Shown here piece by piece: positions 10,114 through 23,500 of a DNA stretch of 64,000 nucleotides (positions are counted from its first letter, which is position 1; each line of letters opens with the position of its first letter). The stretch spans positions 7,130,001-7,194,000 of the forward strand of contig NW_027480438.1 in the NCBI RefSeq assembly GCF_051401765.1, in the 5' to 3' direction. The translations under genes and the position numbers were made by a program. Origin of the DNA: Calliopsis andreniformis (Eukaryota; Arthropoda; Insecta; Hymenoptera; Andrenidae). The notes beneath the pieces were generated by a model. The model worked only from the letters and a program-made list of their open reading frames with translations, was not told the origin of the DNA and searched no databases.

Positions 10114-12540
10114 TCCTCAATCCTCAATCCTCGGTCCTCAAACGACAATCCTGAATCCTCAATCCTGAATCCTCAACCTTCAGCCCTCAGTCCTCAAAAA
10201 TCAGTTGTCAATCCTCAATCCTCAAGAGAATATCATCAATTCACAGTTTCCAATACTCAATACTCAATCTGCAATCTCCAAATCTCTATCCACAAGCATC
10301 AATTCTCATCACTCAACCCTCAACACTCAGTCTTCAATCCCCAATCCTCAATCCACAATCTTCAATCCTCAATCCTCAATCCTCAACCCTCAATCCTCAA
10401 TCCTCAATCCTCAATCTTCAATCCTCAATACTCAATCCTCAATCCTCAATCCTCAATCCTCAATCCTCAATCGTCAATATTCAATCCTCAATACTCAATA
10501 TTCAATCCTCAATCCTCAATACTCAATCCCCAATCCTCACTCTTCAATCCTCATTCTTCAATCCTCAATAACCAGTCCTCAATCTTCAATCCTCAATCCT
10601 CAATCCTCAGTTCGCAATCCTCAATCCTCAATCCTCAGACCTCAGGCATCAACACTCAAACCTCAGTCCTCGTTCTCAATCCACAACCCTCAATCCTCAA
10701 TCCTCAATCTTCATTCATCAATATTCAACCTTCAATCCTCAATCCTCAATCCTCAATCCTCAATCCTCAATGTTCAATCCTCAACAGCCAATCCTCAATC
10801 TTCAATCCTCAATCCTCAATCCTCAATTCTCAATCCTCAATCCTCAATCCTCAGTCCTCTCTCCTCGATCCTCAATCCTGAATCCTCAATCCTGAATCCT
10901 CAAGCTTCAGCCCTCTGTACTCAACAATCAGTTGTCAATCCTCAATCCTCAATAGGATATCATCAATTCACAGTTTTCAATACTCAATACTCAATCTGCA
11001 ATCTTCAAATCTCTATCCACAAACATCAATTCTCATCATTCAACCCTCAACACTGAGTCCCCAATGCTCAATATTCATCCTCAATCCTCAATCCTCAATC
11101 CACAATCCTCAACCTTCAATCCTCAATACTCAATCTTCAATCCTCAATCCGCAATACTCAATCCTCAATTCTCAATCCTCAATCGTCAATCTTCAATCCT
11201 CAATACTCAATCTTCAATCCTCAATGCTCAATCCTCAATCCTCAATCCTCATTCTTCAATCTTCAATACCCAATCCTCAATCTTCAAACCTCAATCCTCA
11301 ATCCTCAATTCTCAACACTCAATCCTCAGTTCTCGGTCCTCAATCCTCAATCCTCAATCCTCAATCTTCAATCCTCAACACTCAATCTTCAAACTTCAAT
11401 CCTCTGTCCTCAAACCTCAATTCTGAATCCTCAATCCTGCATCCTCAATCTTCAGCCCTCAGTCCTCAACAATCAGTTGTCAATCCTCAGTCCGCAATAG
11501 AATATCCTCAATTCACAGTTTTCAATACTCAATACTCAATCTGCAATCTTCAAATCTCTACCCACAAACATCAATTCTCATCACTCAACCCTGAACGCTC
11601 AGTCCTCAATGTTCAATCCTCAATCTTCAATTCTCAATCTTCAACCCTCAATACTGAATCTTCAATAATCAATCCCCAATCCTCAATCCTCAATCCTCAA
11701 TCCTGAATCCTCAGTAATCAATCCTCAATCCTCAATACTCAATCGTCAGTCCTCAGTCCTCAATCCTCAACCCTCAATCCTCGTTCCTCAAACCTCAACC
11801 CTCAACCCTCAGCCCTCATCCTCAATTCTCAATTCTCAATACTCAATATTCAATCCTCAATCCTCAATCCTCAATCCTCAATATCCAATCCTAGATCCTC
11901 ATTCTTCAATCCTCAATACCCAATCCTCAATCTTCAACCCTCAATCCTCAATCCTCAATTCTCAATCCTCAATCCTCAGTCCCCAGTCCTCAAACCTCAA
12001 TCCTCTTTAATCAATATCCAATCCTAGATCCTCAATCCCCAATCCTCAATCCTTAATCCCCAATCTTCAGTCCTCAATCCCCAGTCCTCAATCATCAATC
12101 CTCAATGCTCAATCCTCAATCCTCAATCCTCAGTCCTCAATCCTCAATCCTCAAACCTCAATCCTCAACCGTCAGGCCTCGTCGTCAATCCTCAACCCTC
12201 AATCCTCAATCCACAATCTTCAATACTCAATACTCAATATTCAATCCTCAATCCTCAATCCTCAATCCTCAATCTTCAACCCGCAATCCTCAATTCTCAA
12301 TCCTCAATCCTCAATCTTCAGCCCTCTCTCCTCAAACCTCAATCCTGAATCCTCAATCCTGAATCCTCAAGCTTCAGCCCTCAGTCCTCAACAATCAGTT
12401 GTCAATCCTCAATCCTCAATAGAATATCATCAATTCACAGTTTTCAATACTCAATACTCAATCTGCAATCTTCAAATCTCTATCCACAAACATCAATTCT
12501 CATCATTCAACCCTCAACACACAGTACCCAATACTCAATA
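10114..12540. repeat. Super-repeat copy 1, segment 3
   Basis: Anchors are 10225 (AAGAGAAT form), 10952 (AATAGGATATC, which creates a GATATC site), 11497 and 12419. The segment is matched throughout by 40089-42515 at offset 29975. The interval 10952-11497 is 545 bp rather than 546 because one base is missing near 11075 (ATTCATCC instead of ATTCAATCC). Apart from the A modules and the B cassette at 10636, only heptamers are present. Confidence 0.85.
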
Positions 12541-15500
12541 TTCAATCCTCAATCCTCAATCCTCAATCCTCAATTCTCAATCTTCAATCTTCAATACTCA
12601 ATCTTCATTCCTCAATGCTCAGTCCTCAAATTTCAATTCTGAATCCTCAATCCGGAACCCTCAATCTTCAGCCCTCAGTCCTTAACAATCAGTTGTCAAT
12701 CCTCAATCATCAATAGAATATACTCAATTCACAGTTTTCAATACTCAATACTCAATCTGCAATCTTCAAATCTCTATCCACAAACATCAATTCCCATCAC
12801 TCAACCCTCAACACTCAGTCCTGAATGTTCAATCCGCAATCCTCAATTCTCAATCCTCAATCCTCAATCTTAATCTTCAATCCTCAGTACTCAATCTTCA
12901 ATCCTCAATCCCCAATCCTCAATCCTCAATCCTCAATCTTCAATCCTCAATACTCAATCTTCAATCCTCAATCCTCAGTCCTCAATCCTCAATCCTCAAT
13001 CCTCAATCCTCAATCGTCAATCTTCAATCCTCGATACTCAATCTTCAATCCTCAATCGTCAATACTCAATACTCAATCCTCATTCTTCAATCCGCAATAC
13101 CCAATCCTCAATCTTCAATCCTCAATCCTCAATTCTCAATCCTCAATCCTCAATCCTCAGACCTCAAACATCAATACTCAACCGTCAGTCGTCGTCCTCA
13201 ATCCACAACCACCAATACTCAATCCTCAATCTTCAATTCTCAATACTCAATCCTGAATCCTCAAGCTTCAGCCCTCAGTCCTCAACAATCAGTTGTCAAT
13301 CCTCAATCCTCAATAGAATATCATCAATTCACAGTTTTCAATACTCAATACTCAATCTGCAATCTTCAAATCTCTATCCACAAACATCAATTCTCATCAT
13401 TCAACCCTCAACACTCAGTACCCAATCCTCAATATTCAATCCTCAATCCTCAATCCTCAATCCTCAATTCTCAATCTTCAATCTTCAATACTCAATCTTC
13501 ATTCCTCAATGCTCAGTCCTCAAATTTCAATTCTGAATCCTCAATCCGGAACCCTCAATCTTCAGCCCCCAGTCCTCAACAATCAGTTGTCAATCCTCAA
13601 TCATCAATAGAATATACTCAATTCACAGTTTTCAATACTCAATACTCAATCTGCAATCTCCAAATCTCTATCCGCAAACATCAATTCTCATCACTCAACC
13701 CTCAACACTCAGTCTTCAATGTCCAATCCTCAGTCCTCAATTCTCAAACTTCAATCCTCAATACTGAACCATCAATCCTCAATCCTCCATCCTCAGTCCT
13801 CAATCCTCAATCCTCAATCTTAACCTTCAATCCTCAGTACTCAATCTTCAATCCTCAATCGTCAATCCTCAATCCTCTATCCTCAATCTTCAATCCTCAA
13901 TACTCAATCTGCAATCCTCAATCCTCAATACTCAATCCTCAATCCTCAATCCTCAATCCTCAATCCTCAATCCTCAATATTCAATCCTCAATACTCAATA
14001 TTCAATCCTCAATCCTCAATACTCAATCCCCAATCCTCACTCTTCAATCCTCATTCTTCAATCCTCAATACCCAATCCTCAATCTTCAATCCTCAATCCT
14101 CAATCCTCAGTTCGCAATCCTCAATCCTCAATCCTCAGACCTCAGGCATCAACACTCAACCCTCAGTCCTCGTTCTCAATCCACAACCCTCAATCCTCAA
14201 TCCTTAATCTTCATTCATCAATATTCAAACTTCAATCCTCAATCCTCAATCCTCAATCCTCAATCCTCAATGTTCAATCCTCAACAGCCAATCCTCAATC
14301 TTCAATCCTCAATCCTCAATCCTCAATTCTCAATCCTCAATCCTCAATCCTCAGTCCTCTCTCCTCGATCCTCAATCCTGAATCCTCAATCCTGAATCCT
14401 CAAGCTTCAGTCCTCTGTCCTCAACAATCAGTTGTCAATCCTCAATCCTCAATAGAATATCATCAATTCACAGTTTTCAATACTCAATACTCAATCTGCA
14501 ATCTTATAATCTCTATCCACAAACATCAATTCTCATCATTCAACCCTCAACACTCAGTCCCCAATGCTCAATATTCAATCCTCAATCCTCAATCCTCAAT
14601 CCACAATCCTCAACCTTCAATCCTCAATACTCAATCTTCAATCCTCAATCCGCAATACTCAATCCTCAATTCTCAATCCTCGATCGTCAATCTTCAATCC
14701 TCAATACTCAATCTTCAATCCTCAATCCTCAATCCTCAATCCTCAATCCTCATTCTTCAATCTTCAATACCCAATCCTCAATCTTCAAACCTCAATCCTC
14801 AATCCTCAATTCTCAAACCTCAATCCTCAGTTCTCGGTCCTCAAACCTCAATCCTCAATCCTCAATCTTCAATCCTCAATACTCAATCTTCAAACCTCAA
14901 TCCTCAGTCCTCAAACCTCAATTCTGAATCCTCAATCCTGCATCCTCAATCTTCAGCCCTCAGTCCTCAACAATCAGTTGTCAATCCTCAGTCCTCAATA
15001 GAATATCATCAATTCACAGTTTTCAATACTCAATACTCAATCTGCAATCTTCAAATCTCTATCCACAAACATCAATTCTCATCATTCAACCCTCAACAGT
15101 CAGTCCCCAATCCTCAATATTCAATCCTCAATCCTCAATCCTCAATCCTCAATTCTCAATCTTCAATCATCAATACTCAATCCTCAATTCTCAATCTTCA
15201 ATCTTCAATACTCAATCTTCATTCCTCAATGCTCAGTCCTCAAATTTCAATTCTGAATCCTCAATCCGGAACCCTCAATCATCAGCCCTCAGTCCTCAAC
15301 AATCAGTTGTCAATCCTCAATCATCAATAGAGTATACTCAATTCACAGTTTTCAATACTCAATACTCAATCTGCAATCTTTAAATCTCTATCCACAAACA
15401 TGAATTCTCATCACTCAACCCTCAACACTCAGTCCCCAATCCTCAATATTCAAGCCTCAATCCTGAATCCTCAATCCACAATCCTCAACGTTCAATCCTC

Positions 15501-17840
15501 AATACTCAATCTTCAATCCTCAGTCCTCAACCCTCAATCCTCAATTCGCAATCCTCAGTAGTCGATCTTCAATCCTCAATACTCAATATTCAATCCTCAA
15601 TCCTCAATCCTCAATCCTCAATCATCATTCTTCAATTCTCAATACCCTATCCTCAATCTTCAACCTTCAATCCTCAATCCGCAATTCTCAATCCTCAATC
15701 CTCAGTCCTCAGTCCTCAAACCTCTATCCTCAACCCTCAGCCCTCATCCTCAATCCTCAATCTTCAATCCTCAATTCTCAATCTTCAACCTTCAATACTC
15801 AATCTTCATTCCTCAATGCTCAGTCCTCAAATTTCAATTCTGAATCGTCAATCCGGAACCCTCAATCTTCAGCCCTCAGTCCTCAACAATCAGTCGTCAA
15901 TCCTCAATCATCAATAGAATATACTCAATTCACAGTTTTCAATACTCAATACTCAATCTGCAATCTTCAAATCTCTATCCACAAACATCAATTCCCATCA
16001 CTAAACCCTCAACACTCAGTCCTCAGTGTTCAATCCTCAATCCTCAATTCTCAAACTTCAATCCTCAATACTGAACCTTCAATCCTCAATCCTCAATCCT
16101 CAGTCCTCAATCCTCAATCCTCAATCTTAATCTTCAATCCTCAGTACTCAATCTTCAATCCTCAATCGTCAATCCTCAATCCTCTATCCTCAATCTTCAA
16201 TCCTCAATACTCAATCTTCAATCCTCAATCCTCAATCCTCAATCCTCAATCCTCAATCCTCAATCTTAATCTTCAATCCTCAGTACTCAATCTTCAATCC
16301 TCAATCCCCAATCCTCAATCCTCAATCCTCAATCTTCAATCCTCAGTACTCAATCTTGAATCCTCAATCCTCAATCCTCAATCCTCAATCCTCAATCCTC
16401 AATCCTCAATCGTCAATCTTCAATCCTCAATACTCAATCTTCAATCCTCAATCCTCAATACTCAATACTCAATCCTCATTCTTCAATCCGCAATACCCAA
16501 TCCTCAATCTTCAATCCTCAATCCTCAATTCTCAATCCTCAATCCTCAATCCTCAGACCTCAAACATCAATACTCAACCGTCGGTCCTCATCCTCAATCC
16601 ACAACCACCAATACTCAATCCTCAATCTTCAATTCTCAACCCTCAATCCTCGGTCCTCAAACCACAATCCTGAATCCTCAATCCTGAATCCTCAACCTTC
16701 AGCCCTCCGTCCTCAACAATCAGTTGTCAATCCTCAATCCTCAAGAGAATATCATCAATTCACAGTTTTCAATACTCAATACTCAATCTGCAATCTCCAA
16801 ATCTCTATCCACAAACATCAATTCTCATCACTCAACCCTCACCGCTCAGTCTTCAATCCTCAATCCTCAGTCCTCAATCCTCAATCCTCATTCTTCAATC
16901 CTCAATACCCAATCCTCAATCTTCAATCCTCAATCCTCAATCCTCAATTCTCAATCCTCAATCCTCAATCCTCAGACCTCAAACAGCAATAGTCAACCCG
17001 CAGTCCTCGTCCTCAATCCACAACCATCAATCCTCAATCCTCAATCTTCAATCATCAATATTCAATCTTCAGTCCTCAATCCTCAATCCTCAATCCTCAA
17101 TCCTCAATCCTCAGTCCTCAAACCTCTATCCTGAATCCTCAATCCTGAATCCTCAATCTTCAGCCCTCAGTCCTCAACAATCAGTTGTCCATCCTCAATC
17201 CTCAATAGAATACCATGATTTCACAGTTTTCAATGCTCAATACTCAACCTGCAATCTTCAAATCTCTATCCACAAACATCAATTCTCATCACTCAACCCT
17301 CAACACTCGGTCCTCAATCCTCAATATTCAAGCCTCAATCCTCAATCCTCAATCCACAATCCTCAACGTTCAATCCTCAATACTCAATCTTCAATCCTCA
17401 GTCCTCAACCCTCAATCCTCAATTCGCAATCCTCAATAGTCGATCTTCAATCCTCAATACTTAATATTCAATCCTCAATCCTCAATCCTCAATCCTCAAT
17501 CATCATTCTTCAATCCTCAATACCCTATCCTCAATCTGCAATCCTCAATCCTCAATCCTCAATACCCAATCCTCAATCTTCAATCCTCAATCCTCAATCC
17601 TCAATTCTCAATCCTCAATCCTCAATCCTCAGACCTCAATCCTCAATCCTCAATCCTCAACATTCAATCCTCAATACTCAATATTCAATCCTCAATCTTC
17701 AATACTCAGTCCCCAATCCTCATTCTTCAATCCTCATTCTTCAATCCTCAATACCCAATCCTCAATCTTCAATCCTCAATCCTCAATCCTCAATCCTCAA
17801 CCTTCAATCCTCAATACTCAATCCTCAATCCTCAATCCTC
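12541..17840. repeat. 5.3-kb block, copy 1 (offset 7971)
   Basis: About 5.3 kb recurs at 20512-25811. Anchors 12713, 13313, 13607, 14452, 14998, 15327, 15914, 16744 and 17205 map to 20684, 21284, 21578, 22423, 22969, 23298, 23885, 24715 and 25176, every one at exactly 7971 bp. The left limit is near the CAATTCTCAA at 12571 (20542). The right limit is near 17840, where the first copy continues with CTTCAATCC and the second with CCTCAACATTC. Substitutions are few, which indicates a recent duplication or ongoing homogenisation. Confidence 0.9.
15925..17291. repeat. 2068-bp-offset duplication, first copy
   Basis: This 1367-bp tract is repeated at 17993-19359, carrying the AAGAGAAT-type module (16744) and the ACCATGATTT-type module (17205), 461 bp apart. 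The left limit is fixed by the first base that differs after the anchor at 15914 (+10). The right limit is fixed by the base that differs at 17292 (+87 of the module at 17205). Both ends therefore lie inside an A-module core. Confidence 0.88.
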
Positions 17841-17992
17841 AATCCTCAATCTTCAATCCTCAATACTCAATCTTCAAACCTCAATCCTCAGTCCTCAAAC
17901 CTCAATTCTGCATCCTCAATCCTGCATCCTCATTCTTCAGCCCTCAGTCCTCAAGAATCAGTTGTCAATCCTCAGTCCTCAATAGAACGTCA
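17292..17992. repeat. Array segment between the 2068-bp copies
   Basis: Heptamers run from the core of the module at 17205 to the module at 17982, whose anchor reads ATAGAACGT. The anchor spacing is 777 bp (111 heptamers) with no 6-bp unit, matched by 47180/47957. The 5.3-kb block ends within this segment, near 17840. No other structure is visible. Confidence 0.8.
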
Positions 17993-19359
17993 TCAATTCA
18001 CAGTTTTCAATACTCAATACTCAATCTGCAATCTTCAAATCTCTATCCACAAACATCAATTCCCATCACTAAACCCTCAACACTCAGTCCTCAGTGTTCA
18101 ATCCTCAATCCTCAATTCTTAATCTTCAATCCTCAATACTGAACCTTCAATCCTCAATCCTCAATCCTCAGTCCTCAATCCTCAATCCTCAATCTTAATC
18201 TTCAATCCTCAGTACTCAATCTTCAATCCTCAATCGTCAATCCTCAATCCTCTATCCTCAATCTTCAATCCTCAATACTCAATCTTCAATCCTCAATCCT
18301 CAATCCTCAATCCTCAATCCTCAATCCTCAATCTTAATCTTCAATCCTCAGTACTCAATCTTCAATCCTCAATCCCCAATCCTCAATCCTCAATCCTCAA
18401 TCTTCAATCCTCAATACTCAATCTTGAATCCTCAATCCTCAATCCTCAATCCTCAATCCTCAATCCTCAATCCTCAATCGTCAATCTTCAATCCTCAATA
18501 CTCAATCTTCAATCCTCAATCCTCAATACTCAATACTCAATCCTCATTCTTCAATCCGCAATACCCAATCCTCAATATTCAATCCTCAATCCTCAATTCT
18601 CAATCCTCAATCCTCAATCCTCAGACCTCAAACATCAATACTCAACCGTCGGTCCTCATCCTCAATCCACAACCACCAATACTCAATCCTCAATCTTCAA
18701 TTCTCAATCCTCAATCCTCGGTCCTCAAACCACAATCCTGATTCCTCAATCCTGAATCCTCAACCTTCAGCCCTCCGTCCTCAACAATCAGTTGTCAATC
18801 CTCAATCCTCAAGAGAATATCATCAATTCACAGTTTTCAATACTCAATACTCAATCTGCAATCTCCAAATCTCTATCCACAAACATCAATTCTCATCACT
18901 CAACCCTCAACGCTCAGTCTTCAATCCTCAATCCTCAGTCCTCAATCCTCAATCCTCATTCTTCAATCCCCAATACCCAATCCTCAATCTTCAATCCTCA
19001 ATCCTCAATCCTCAATTCTCAATCCTCAATCCTCAATCCTCAGACCTCAAACAGCAATAGTCAACCCGCAGTCCTCGTCCTCAATCCACAACCATCAATC
19101 CTCAATCCTCAATCTTCAATCATCAATATTCAATCTTCAGTCCTCAATCCTCAATCCTCAATCCTCAATCCTCAATCCTCAGTCCTCAAACCTCTATCCT
19201 GAATCCTCAATCCTGAATCCTCAATCTTCAGCCCTCAGTCCTCAACAATCAGTTGTCCATCCTCAATCCTCAATAGAATACCATGATTTCACAGTTTTCA
19301 ATGCTCAATACTCAACCTGCAATCTTCAAATCTCTATCCACAAACATCAATTCTCATCA
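17993..19359. repeat. 2068-bp-offset duplication, second copy
   Basis: This is the copy of 15925-17291, with anchors 18812 and 19273, again 461 bp apart. Small differences include AATTCTTAATCTTC near 18114 where the first copy has AATTCTCAAACTTC, and CAACGCTC near 18907 where most other copies have CACCGCTC. Confidence 0.88.
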
Positions 19360-20511
19360 TTCAACCCTCAACAGTCAGTCCCCAGTCCTCAATATTCAAT
19401 CCTCAATCCTCAATCCTCAATCCTCAATTCTCAATCTTCAATCATCAATACTCAATCCTCAATTCTCAATCTTCAATCTTCAATACTCAATCTTCATTCC
19501 TCAATGCTCAGTCCTCAAATTTCAATTCTGAATCCTCAATCCGGAACCCTCAATCATCAGCCCTCAGTCCTCAACAATCAGTTGTCAATCCTCAATCATC
19601 AATAGAATATACTCAATTCACAGTTTTCAATACTCAATACTCAATCTGCAATCTTCAAATCTCTATCCACAAACATCAATTCTCATCACTCAACCCTCAA
19701 CACTCAGTCCCCAATCCTCAATGTTCAAGCCTCAATCCTGAATCCTCAATCCACAATACTCAACGTTCAATCCTCAATACTCAATCTTCAATCCTCAGTC
19801 CTCAACCCTCAATCCTCAATTCGCAATCCTCAGTAGTCGATCTTCAATCCTCAATACTCAATATACAATCCTCAATCCTCAATCCTCAATCCTCAATCAT
19901 CATTCTTCAATCCTCAATACCCTATCCTCAATCTTCAACCCTCAATCCTCAATCCGCAATTCTCAATCCTCAATCCTCAGTCCTCAGTCCTCAAACCTCT
20001 ATCCTCAACCCTCAGCCCTCATCCTCAATCCTCAATCCTCAATCCTCAATTCTCAATCTTCAACCTTCAATACTCAATCTTCATTCCTCAATGCTCAGTC
20101 CTCAAATTTCAATTCTGAATCGTCAATCCGGAACCCTCAATCTTCAGCCCTCAGTCCTCAACAATCAGTCGTCAATCCTCAATCATCAATAGAATATACT
20201 CAATTCACAGCTTTCAATACTCAATACTCAATCTGCAATCTTCAAATCTCTATCCACAAACATCAATTCCCATCACTGAACCCTCAACACTCAGTCCTCA
20301 GTGTTCAATCCTCAATCCTCAATTCTCAAACTTCAATCCTCAATACTGAACCTTAATCCTCAATCCTCAATCCTCAGTCCTCAATCCTCAATCCTCAATC
20401 TTAATCTTCAATCCTCAGTACTCAATCTTCAATCCTCAATCGTCAATCCTCAATCCTCTATCCTCAATCTTCAATCCTCAGTCCTCAATCCTCAATCTTC
20501 AACCCGCAATC
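19360..20511. repeat. Block resembling 15085 onward (offset about 4275)
   Basis: From the core of the module at 19273 the sequence switches to that following the module at 14998. Anchors 19602 and 20189 match 15327 and 15914 at 4275 bp, and spacings of 329 and 587 bp are conserved. A single-base loss near 20352 (CCTTAATCC for CCTTCAATCC) shifts the offset by one. The match ends before the 7971-bp block starts again near 20512. Confidence 0.82.
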
Positions 20512-23500
20512 CTCAATCCTCAATCCTCAATCCTCAATCCTCAATTCTCAATCTTTAATCTTCAATACTCAATCTTCATTCCTCAATGCTCAGTCCTCAA
20601 ATTTCAATTCTGAATCCTCAATCCGGAACCCTCAATCTTCAGCCCTCAGTCCTTAACAATCAGTTGTCAATCCTCAATCATCAATAGAATATACTCAATT
20701 CACAGTTTTCAATACTCAATACTCAATCTGCAATCTTCAAATCTCTATCCACAAACATCAATTCCCATCACTCAACCCTCAACACTCAGTCCTGAATGTT
20801 CAATCCGCAATCCTCAATTCTCAATCCTCAATCCTCAATCTTAATCTTCAATCCTCAGTACTCAATCTTCAATCCTCAATCCCCAATCCTCAATCCTCAA
20901 TCCTCAATCTTCAATCCTCAATACTCAATCTTCAATCCTCAATCCTCAGTCCTCAATCCTCAATCCTCAATCCTCAATCCTCAATCGTCAATCTTCAATC
21001 CTCGATACTCAATCTTCAATCCTCAATCGTCAATACTCAATACTCAATCCTCATTCTTCAATCCGCAATACCCAATCCTCAATCTTCAATCCTCAATCCT
21101 CAATTCTCAATCCTCAATCCTCAATCCTCAGACCTCAAACATCAATACTCAACCGTCAGTCGTCGTCCTCAATCCACAACCACCAATACTCAATCCTCAA
21201 TCTTCAATTCTCAATACTCAATCCTGAATCCTCAAGCTTCAGCCCTCAGTCCTCAACAATCAGTTGTCAATCCTCAATCCTCAATAGAATATCATCAATT
21301 CACAGTTTTCAATACTCAATACTCAATCTGCAATCTTCAAATCTCTATCCACAAACATCAATTCTCATCATTCAACCCTCAACACTCAGTACCCAATCCT
21401 CAATATTCAATCCTCAATCCTCAATCCTCAATCCTCAATTCTCAATCTTCAATCTTCAATACTCAATCTTCATTCCTCAATGCTCAGTCCTCAAATTTCA
21501 ATTCTGAATCCTCAATCCGGAACCCTCAATCTTCAGCCCCCAGTCCTCAACAATCAGTTGTCAATCCTCAATCATCAATAGAATATACTCAATTCACAGT
21601 TTTCAATACTCAATACTCAATCTGCAATCTCCAAATCTCTATCCGCAAACATCAATTCTCATCACTCAACCCTCAACACTCAGTCTTCAATGTCCAATCC
21701 TCAGTCCTCAATTCTCAAACTTCAATCCTCAATACTGAACCATCAATCCTCAATCCTCCATCCTCAGTCCTCAATCCTCAATCCTCAATCTTAACCTTCA
21801 ATCCTCAGTACTCAATCTTCAATCCTCAATCGTCAATCCTCAATCCTCTATCCTCAATCTTCAATCCTCAATACTCAATCTGCAATCCTCAATCCTCAAT
21901 ACTCAATCCTCAATCCTCAATCCTCAATCCTCAATCCTCAATCCTCAATATTCAATCCTCAATACTCAATATTCAATCCTCAATCCTCAATACTCAATCC
22001 CCAATCCTCACTCTTCAATCCTCATTCTTCAATCCTCAATACCCAATCCTCAATCTTCAATCCTCAATCCTCAATCCTCAGTTCGCAATCCTCAATCCTC
22101 AATCCTCAGACCTCAGGCATCAACACTCAACCCTCAGTCCTCGTTCTCAATCCACAACCCTCAATCCTCAATCCTTAATCTTCATTCATCAATATTCAAA
22201 CTTCAATCCTCAATCCTCAATCCTCAATCCTCAATCCTCAATGTTCAATCCTCAACAGCCAATCCTCAATCTTCAATCCTCAATCCTCAATCCTCAATTC
22301 TCAATCCTCAATCCTCAATCCTCAGTCCTCTCTCCTCGATCCTCAATCCTGAATCCTCAATCCTGAATCCTCAAGCTTCAGTCCTCTGTCCTCAACAATC
22401 AGTTGTCAATCCTCAATCCTCAATAGAATATCATCAATTCACAGTTTTCAATACTCAATACTCAATCTGCAATCTTATAATCTCTATCCACAAACATCAA
22501 TTCTCATCATTCAACCCTCAACACTCAGTCCCCAATGCTCAATATTCAATCCTCAATCCTCAATCCTCAATCCACAATCCTCAACCTTCAATCCTCAATA
22601 CTCAATCTTCAATCCTCAATCCGCAATACTCAATCCTCAATTCTCAATCCTCGATCGTCAATCTTCAATCCTCAATACTCAATCTTCAATCCTCAATCCT
22701 CAATCCTCAATCCTCAATCCTCATTCTTCAATCTTCAATACCCAATCCTCAATCTTCAAACCTCAATCCTCAATCCTCAATTCTCAAACCTCAATCCTCA
22801 GTTCTCGGTCCTCAAACCTCAATCCTCAAACCTCAATCTTCAATCCTCAATACTCAATCTTCAAACCTCAATCCTCAGTCCTCAAACCTCAATTCTGAAT
22901 CCTCAATCCTGCATTCTCAATCTTCAGCCCTCAGTCCTCAACAATCAGTTGTCAATCCTCAGTCCTCAATACAATATCATCAATTCACAGTTTTCAATAC
23001 TCAATACTCAATCTGCAATCTTCAAATCTCTATCCACAAACATCAATTCTCATCATTCAACCCTCAACAGTCAGTCCCCAATCCTCAATATTCAATCCTC
23101 AATCCTCAATCCTCAATCCTCAATTCTCAATCTTCAATCATCAATACTCAATCCTCAATTCTCAATCTTCAATCTTCAATACTCAATCTTCATTCCTCAA
23201 TGCTCAGTCCTCAAATTTCAATTCTGAATCCTCAATCCGGAACCCTCAATCATCAGCCCTCAGTCCTCAACAATCAGTTGTCAATCCTCAATCATCAATA
23301 GAGTATACTCAATTCACAGTTTTCAATACTCAATACTCAATCTGCAATCTTTAAATCTCTATCCACAAACATGAATTCTCATCACTCAACCCTCAACACT
23401 CAGTCCCCAATCCTCAATATTCAAGCCTCAATCCTGAATCCTCAATCCACAATCCTCAACGTTCAATCCTCAATACTCAATCTTCAATCCTCAGTCCTCA

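Noticed and set aside
10940..10970. GATATC at the anchor of the module at 10952 as a special site
   Set aside because: It is a single substitution (ATAGAATAT to ATAGGATAT), shared with the copy at 40927, and has no further context.
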